In this document: piece after piece, positions 58,549 through 64,000 of the stretch
Position numbering within the stretch: position 1 is the stretch's first letter
How the letters are laid out: the number at the start of each line of letters is the position of its first letter
Translations under genes and position numbers: made by a program
Notes under the pieces: model-generated
What the model was told of the DNA's origin: nothing
Seen by the model: only the letters and a program-made list of their open reading frames with translations
The model's database searches: none
Origin: Sinotaia quadrata
Lineage: Eukaryota; Mollusca; Gastropoda; Architaenioglossa; Viviparidae
Assembly: GCA_028829895.1 (NCBI GenBank)
Contig: CM054181.1
Coordinates: forward strand, 105,969,860-106,033,859
Length of the DNA: 64,000 bases
Direction of reading: 5' to 3'

Positions 58549-58731
58549 TGTGCGAAAGAAAGAAACAAAGAAAAAAGAAAGAAACAAACAAACAAAGAAA
58601 CAAAGAAACAAAGAAAGAAAAAAAGAAAAAAAGAAAGAAAGAAAGAAGGAAGGAAGGAAAGAAAGAAATAAAAAAGAAAGAAGGAAGGAAGGACGGAAGG
58701 AAGGAAGGAAGGAAGGAAGGAAGGAAGGAAA
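58441..58731. repeat. compound array (GTG)n-(GT)n-(GAAA)n-(GGAA)n, 290 bp
   Basis: Four motifs in series: GGT triplets, about 45 GT, GAAA/CAAA units from 58554, and pure GGAA from about 58680. The purine strand is unbroken for most of 58554-58731. KKER and FFLP frames up to 134 aa are artefacts. Confidence 0.98.
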
Positions 58732-59324
58732 GTTTGCTTCAACAAGAGATACTCAAACCAACAAATCCAAGTGCGAATTGTTAGATTAATTTTATCAACA
58801 ATACACATACCTGGCAACTAAATTCCATATTAGACAATTATAGAACATCATTTTTTTATGCAATGTTTTTTTTGTGTGTGTATTTCTTCTTTTAATGACA
58901 CGCACAACCTTCAATTCTATTGTTTGTATTGTAACAATACATGAAATCGCAATGATTAATTTGGAAGTGACTTCGTATGCGGCAGGTTTGAGTTTTACAT
59001 TTTTCAATTGTCTTCTGTAGTAGTTTGGTATTTTAAAATTGTCTATGATAATTTTAATAGCTTTTGCATTATAGAGCATTTATTGTCTATTCTAATTTTA
59101 TTCGTTTTCAATTGTATTAATGTTCATTGGAATATAAGTAACTTGGGGTTGAAGAGTATTTATTGTACGTATTAATGTTAGTGTTTTTCAAAGTAATTTT
59201 TGAAAAATTGCCTATGCTGAAATTAGTGATTTTGTAGAGTAGTTATTGGCCACATTTATTTCAGTGATTGCTTTAGAGTGACGTTAGTTTCAGTACTACT
59301 GTGTTTAAATGAAAGCCGATATTT
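58732..59324. other. AT-rich spacer
   Basis: No array. 94-aa minus frame 58795-59079 is unrecognised. Confidence 0.45.
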
Positions 59325-59945
59325 ATGATTGATGTCAGTTTCTGTTGTACTTCTGAAATTCAATACTTATGACTGACGTCATTTCTGTTGTACTGCTGAA
59401 GTCCAATACTTATGACTGACTTCATTTTCTTTTAGACCGTTGAAGTCCAATACTTATGAGTAACGTCAGTTCTGTGGTACTACTGAAATCCATTACTTAT
59501 GGGTGAAGTCGTTGCTGATTACTTCTGACTTCCAATACTTATGAGTGACGTCAGTTTCTATGATACTGTTGAAGTCCAGTGCTAATGATTTATATCAGTT
59601 TTATAGGTATTCTGAAGTCCAATACCTATGAGTGACCTCAATTTGTGTGGTATGCCAATAATGTTGAGTGACGTCATTTCTGTCTTACTTCTGAAGTACA
59701 ATGTTTATGATGATATAAGTTTTTGTGATACTGCTGACGTCCAGTACTAATGATTTATGTCAGTTTTAATGGTATGCTGAAGTTCAATACTTATGAATGA
59801 CCTCAGTTTGTGTGGTACTACTGAAGTCGAATACTTGTGAGTGACCCCAGTTTCTGTTGTACACCTGAAGTCTAATACTTTTGAGTGACGTGTTTCTGTT
59901 GTACACCTGGAGTCTAATACATGTTAGTGACAGCTGTTTTTGTAG
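59325..59945. repeat. ~43-bp minisatellite carrying CRE-like cores (~14 units)
   Basis: Phrase 'tgaagtccaatacttatgag' followed by TGACGTCAGTTTCTGTTGTACTA, diverged. Perfect TGACGTCA occurs at 59374-59381, 59546-59553 and 59669-59676. Other units have one-base variants (TAACGTCA, TGACGTCC). Confidence 0.92.
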
Positions 59946-60104
59946 TCTACATGAGCTGAGTACTATTTTACACGCGATAGTATTTAAAACCAAATATGCT
60001 TTCTGCATCTTTGGGTAGGTTGAATTTATGATTTATTTCTCTTTCCGCAGTTGTGGCTATCATAGATTGTGTTGTTTAGTAGAATTTTGTACAGCATCAA
60101 CCTT

Positions 60105-60700
60105 ACTACTAAGTCATGGACATTTCCAATGTCTGCCCCTAGGAAGCTTCTTGACTTGGCAATGTTTATACTGGTATGGAAACGCTTCTTCACCATGATA
60201 TAATCAATCTGGTTACAGTGTTCTCCTTTCGGGCTATGCCACGTCCATCTTCTGGATGCTTGCAAATTCCAGGAGCCTTAAGCGTCTGTCGTTTGTCTTT
60301 GTATTGCAGTAACGTCCACACGTGCCTTTCCAGTTCTCAATAGCATCCTCTCCTATTTTGGTATTCCAGTCTTCTTGCACCACAAGAATGTCTTTCTTTG
60401 TGGTTTGTTACAGGACGTCTTGCAGTTGGTCGTAGGCGTCCTCTCTTTCGTCCTCAACATGGTCTGTAGGTAGAGCATAAGTTTGCACAAAGGTGAGAAT
60501 GAGTGGAGTTGCCCTCGTGCGTATGGTGAAAAGCCTACTGGAGACTGACTGACAATTCTTGACAGTGTTCACGATGTCTTTGTGGACGAGGAATCCGACA
60601 CCATGTTCATGTTTTTAACTCTGCCTGAGTAGTGTAGTTTATGGCTGTACTTCACACAGTCCCACATACCAATGCTGGTGTTGTTTCTGGCACGGAGTTT
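60105..60700 (-). pseudogene. non-LTR retrotransposon APE-type endonuclease, decayed fragment
   Basis: Minus-strand translation in pieces gives 'HKLHYSGRVK', 'HEHGVGFLVHKDIV', 'VSSRLFTIRTRATPLILTFV', a 'QEDWNTKIGEDAIENWKGTC' segment, 'RRLRLLEFA', then after a frameshift 'SRRWTWHSPKGEHCNQIDYI' and 'GADIGNVHDLV'. The order and spacing are those of an exonuclease-endonuclease-phosphatase endonuclease domain, which nicks target DNA before reverse transcription. The D-W-N block is kept. The catalytic S-D-H near the end has become N-V-H, so the active site is broken. A TAA stop sits at 60408-60410, and the frame shifts around 60225-60260. No reverse transcriptase is detectable nearby. This is a dead fragment. 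Confidence 0.85.
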
Positions 60701-60850
60701 TGATGGTGATGGTGATGTATTAAAACTTTCAATACTCTTAAACTATATTTAATTAATAATGCCATTTTCGCCTTCTTTGCTGAATGCGAAATCTTTTCCT
60801 GATATTGTTAATTTGTGAAACACCTCTATACTTTAGTGCCCTGTTACACC
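60701..60850. other. AT-rich spacer
   Basis: Short GATG tract at 60703-60718 and nothing further. Confidence 0.45.
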
Positions 60851-61178
60851 ACTCATAATATTTAGTTATTGTTGACTGTGTATGAGTATTGTAATTAACT
60901 AGCATTATCAATATTTAGTTATTGTTGACTATATATGACTATTGTAATTAGCCAGCATTGTCGATATTTAGATTTTGTTGATTGCTGTTGACTATTGTAA
61001 TTAGCCAGCATTGTCGATATTTAGATTTTGTTGTTTGCTGTTGACTATTGTAATTAGCCAGCATTGTCGATATTTAGATTTTGTTGATTGCTGTTGACTA
61101 TTGTAATTAGCTAGCATTACTGATATTTAGTTATTGTTGATTGAGTATGGTTAATTGGCCAGCATTGTCAATATTTAT
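60851..61178. repeat. 53-bp minisatellite (~6 units)
   Basis: Phrase 'ttgactattgtaattagcca' followed by GCATTGTCGATATTTAG. Central units are nearly identical, and edge units diverged and shorter. Confidence 0.95.
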
Positions 61179-62515
61179 CCCAACTTTGCTTAAGGCATGA
61201 TAGTTCTACTTAAATATGTTAAGTCTAATAGTTGTAGCAACATTGTCAAATAGAAGGAAGTAATGTTTAAAGAGTTAATTTGCCTGTGCTTGTATGGAGA
61301 ATAACAGAAATATCATGTCGCAATATCAAATGTTGCATGACCTCCTCTTACGTCATGTCATGATCAATAACTTAGTGTCGTCACAAACACAGTGATAATT
61401 ACAAGTATAATAGTCTGTTAACGTAATATGCATATGAAGGAAAGAGTTAAACCATTATATTCATACGAATACTGTGAATTAGTGTTTAAAGATAGATCCT
61501 TGACTTTACACGGTACCTCACACACAAAATAAACCCTCAGGTGGCCATAACCACCAGTGTGCTTCCTCCAGCCTGTGTGTCATCAAAGCGACTACTACGG
61601 ACTGAGGTGGGAGAGAGGCCCGATCTCCACTCTGTTACACAAACCTCGCTACACGCCACAGATTTCTCTAGTTGAGGTGTTCGTTTGAGACAAATACATT
61701 CTTGGCTTTTCCATAGTGATGAAATTGTAACAAAACTTAGTAAAATAATCTTTTAAGCAAGCATCTAATCAATACGTTCTCTAATATTCTCACTAGTACC
61801 GAAAGAGTAGTATTTCTTACTATTCCTTTTTCTTTACACACTAGCCAAGATGGCGAGGTGGCAGGCAAAAACTCTTATACTTTATCAGGTGTTTTAAAAA
61901 AATGCTGAATGGGGGCTCAAATTACCCTTTTTAATTATAAAAAGGGTGGTGAGGGATTTGCATCATCTACTGGGGTCACATACTCAGCCAGAGGTCAAAT
62001 ATTTTTATTTTTATATGAACAGCATGTCTCTGGAGACGGACCATATTTCTTTCATAATCGGTTTCTGTCTTGATGGGAACTTAATACCGGCAGTTATTTT
62101 TAGACTACATGAAGGTCAAGAAATGAACATTAATTTCATTAGCTCTTTGTTATCTGAAAACCTAACAACAAATCTGCCATATTATTAGCATGAGTGACCC
62201 TGCTAAACTTGAAATAAAGTAGAAATTAATATTGTTATTTTTATTTTTAAAAAATAGTTAAATCTAAGGAGTAGCTGTTGTTTGAATTGAGAATATTAAT
62301 TTTAGTGAAGTAAATGACAGGAAGTCGCTAAACGGTTCTCAATATGTCTAAATAAAACCTCAAGCAAATGCAAACAAGCGGCCCAGTTATTTAAATTGAT
62401 AATCTGAGTCACTGAATGTATTGACTGACAATTGACTGACTGACTGACGGGCATGTTTCTTTTATTTCAAGAACAGTTAGTGCTTGTTACTGCTGACTGA
62501 GAAGGAAGATTTAAC
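61179..62515. other. unique spacer, 1.3 kb
   Basis: 61540-61680 is GC-richer and complex. Frame 61946-62188 (80 aa) has no recognised similarity. Short (CTGA) stretch at 62430-62450. Confidence 0.5.
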
Positions 62516-62626
<111 letters not shown>

Positions 62627-62756
62627 GCTCCATCCAACTACCTTCAGTCTATTTGGTCAAAAATTCTTTCCAACGTCCATAATTAGAACTGTCTGTCTGT
62701 TTTCTGTACATAAATATTGATGGATGCATATTCACCACAACACACAAATATTCGTG

Positions 62757-62760
<4 letters not shown>

Positions 62761-62804
<44 letters not shown>
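62761..62804. repeat. (CA)n microsatellite
   Basis: 22 CA units. Confidence 0.97.
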
Positions 62805-62806
<2 letters not shown>

Positions 62807-62931
62807 TTACAACTGTTATACATGCAAAAAACCGACACGTTTATCCCGATTATTATAATCGTAAATTAGAGACAATTCTAAAGTGCTAAGAGCTATGACA
62901 TATAAACAAATCGTTTCTATTGTTAGGATAC

Positions 62932-62967
62932 CACCACCACCACCACCACCACTACCACTACTACTAT
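62932..62967. repeat. (CAC/CTA)n trinucleotide array
   Basis: About 12 triplets, CAC passing into CTA. Confidence 0.93.
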
Positions 62968-63334
62968 CCTTAGTGTTTCAATCCATTGTATCAGAAAGAG
63001 CACACATCTGACGGATAGGGACATGCTGCTCATGTCACAGACTGGCCAAGGTGGACAGAAAGCAGATCCAGAAAACCTGAAAGAATTAGCAATGCAAAGT
63101 CTGATCACGAACCATGCACGCTGTCTCAACTTTAACCTCTGATCGTCAACCTTTCAACTTGCAAAATTATTTCATGCGACCCCAAGCCGCAGCTTTTGTC
63201 TTTCTGTGGGACGCGTGCGTGTGCATTCATTCGGGTAAATGCTTATGAATCATAAGTGACAAGTACCCGTTGAGGCCTGCTCATACCCACCGTGAAGGAA
63301 TGACGTACTCCGACCCGTTCACCGAAATATTCCT
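62968..63334. other. unique spacer
   Basis: Complex, with 'tcgtcaacctttcaac' and 'gcgaccccaagcc' near 63144-63190. These resemble one end of a hAT-type element, but no second end or target duplication was found. Confidence 0.45.
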
Positions 63335-64000
63335 GTGTACTGTAAATAAAAGACCGAGAGAAACATTTACTGGTGTACCGTAAATAAAAGACCGAGAGAA
63401 ACATTTACTGGTGTACTGTAAATAAAAGACCGAGAGAAACACTTATTGGTGTACTGTAAATAAAAGACCGAGAGAAACATTTACTGGTGTACTGTAAATA
63501 AAAGACCGAGAGAAACATTTACTGGTGTACTGTAAATAAAAGACCGAGAGAAACACTTACTGGTGTACTGTAAATTAAAAGACCGAGAGAAACACTTACT
63601 GGTGAACTGTAAGAAGAAGACCGAGAGAAATATACAGTGGTGTACTCTAAGGATATGATCGAAAGTTGTAAGTGTTAAATCGAGAGAAATACTAACTGGT
63701 GTACTGTAAGCAAAAGATCAAGAGAAATACTTACTGGTGTACTTATAAGTGAAAGATCGAGAGAAATGTATACTGGTGTACTCGCAGGAGATGATCGAAA
63801 GAAATACTTATTAGTGTATTGTAATTGGTAAAAAGAGAGAAATACTAACTGGTGTACTGTAGACAAAAGATAGACATGCTTATTGGTGAGCTGTAAATGA
63901 AAGGGCGATTGAAATACTCACTGTTGTACTGTAAATAAAAGATCGAGAGAAATACTCACTGTTGTACTGTAAATAGATCGAGAGAAACACTTACTGGTGT
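63335..64000. repeat. 38-bp minisatellite running off the window (~17 units)
   Basis: Phrase 'ctgtaaataaaagaccgaga' plus GAAACATTTACTGGTGTA. Units at 63340-63600 are nearly identical. From 63610 onward they diverge, then become regular again at 63920. The array is still in register at the window end. Confidence 0.96.

Noticed and set aside
63130..63300. Possible hAT end ('tcgtcaacctttcaac ... gcgacccc')
   Set aside because: Only one end resembles the family. No matching second terminus or duplicated target site found.

Overview
This is a non-coding stretch of a eukaryotic, almost certainly metazoan, nuclear genome. It is AT-rich and has no operons or dense coding. It is saturated with simple repeats: dozens of microsatellites, mainly (GT)n, (GATA)n, (GAAA)n, (GA)n and (TATAA)n. 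About twenty unrelated minisatellites have units of 22 to 70 bp. The remains of transposons are scattered among them. Several features fit a lophotrochozoan and most likely a cephalopod mollusc: the repeat load, tRNA-derived SINE-like elements with (GT)n tails, and a decayed non-LTR endonuclease of the kind with the GADIG..HDLV ending. The species assignment is inference from style and not from a diagnostic gene.

No complete protein-coding gene is visible. Nearly all open frames of 60 aa or more are translations of simple repeats (poly-CV, poly-TH, LSLS, FFLS and the like). Three short stretches look exon-like because an open frame is combined with splice or polyadenylation signals: 5363-5582 (strong CAG|GTAAGT donor), 12694-12885 (good acceptor, two open frames) and 30287-30504 (acceptor, lysine-rich C-terminus, AATAAA about 210 bp downstream). 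None has a recognised product.

Recognisable transposon material is as follows. (1) Six copies of an unnamed ~1.5 kb dispersed repeat, here 'family A', lie at about 3.3, 10.1, 32.1, 35.6, 52.7 and 56.3 kb. The copies share a 5' start and end in a TAA/AAT-rich tail. (2) A 196-bp hAT-type MITE with a perfect 8-bp target duplication is nested in one family A copy (53537-53732). (3) A 1.3-kb decayed hAT element (39745-41061) has terminal inverted repeats and a minus-strand remnant of the transposase C-terminal dimerisation domain. (4) A minus-strand pseudogene of an APE-type endonuclease from a non-LTR retrotransposon lies at 60105-60700. (5) Two copies of another dispersed element, 'family B', carry repeated GTCACA motifs (about 11.9 and 41.35 kb). 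(6) Three tRNA-derived SINE-like units lie at 30728, 30998 and 43706.

The left third (1-23 kb) is mostly microsatellites and minisatellites around family A and B copies, with one complex GC-richer block at 8.56-9.24 kb. The middle (23-46 kb) holds a long 28-bp array, a GC-rich block with a hairpin at 25.1-25.4 kb, the candidate terminal exon, SINEs, an inverted pair of family A copies, and the hAT element. The right third (46-64 kb) has back-to-back minisatellites at 50.2-51.2 kb, the nested hAT, a family A copy, a minisatellite that multiplies a cAMP-response-element core (59.3-59.9 kb), and the endonuclease pseudogene. A 38-bp array runs off the right edge. I found no CRISPR array, recognisable tRNA or rRNA gene, or gene cluster suggesting a coordinated new system. 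The strongest leads are the uncharacterised family A, its inverted pair, and a perfect 7 x 30 bp array born inside a family A copy.
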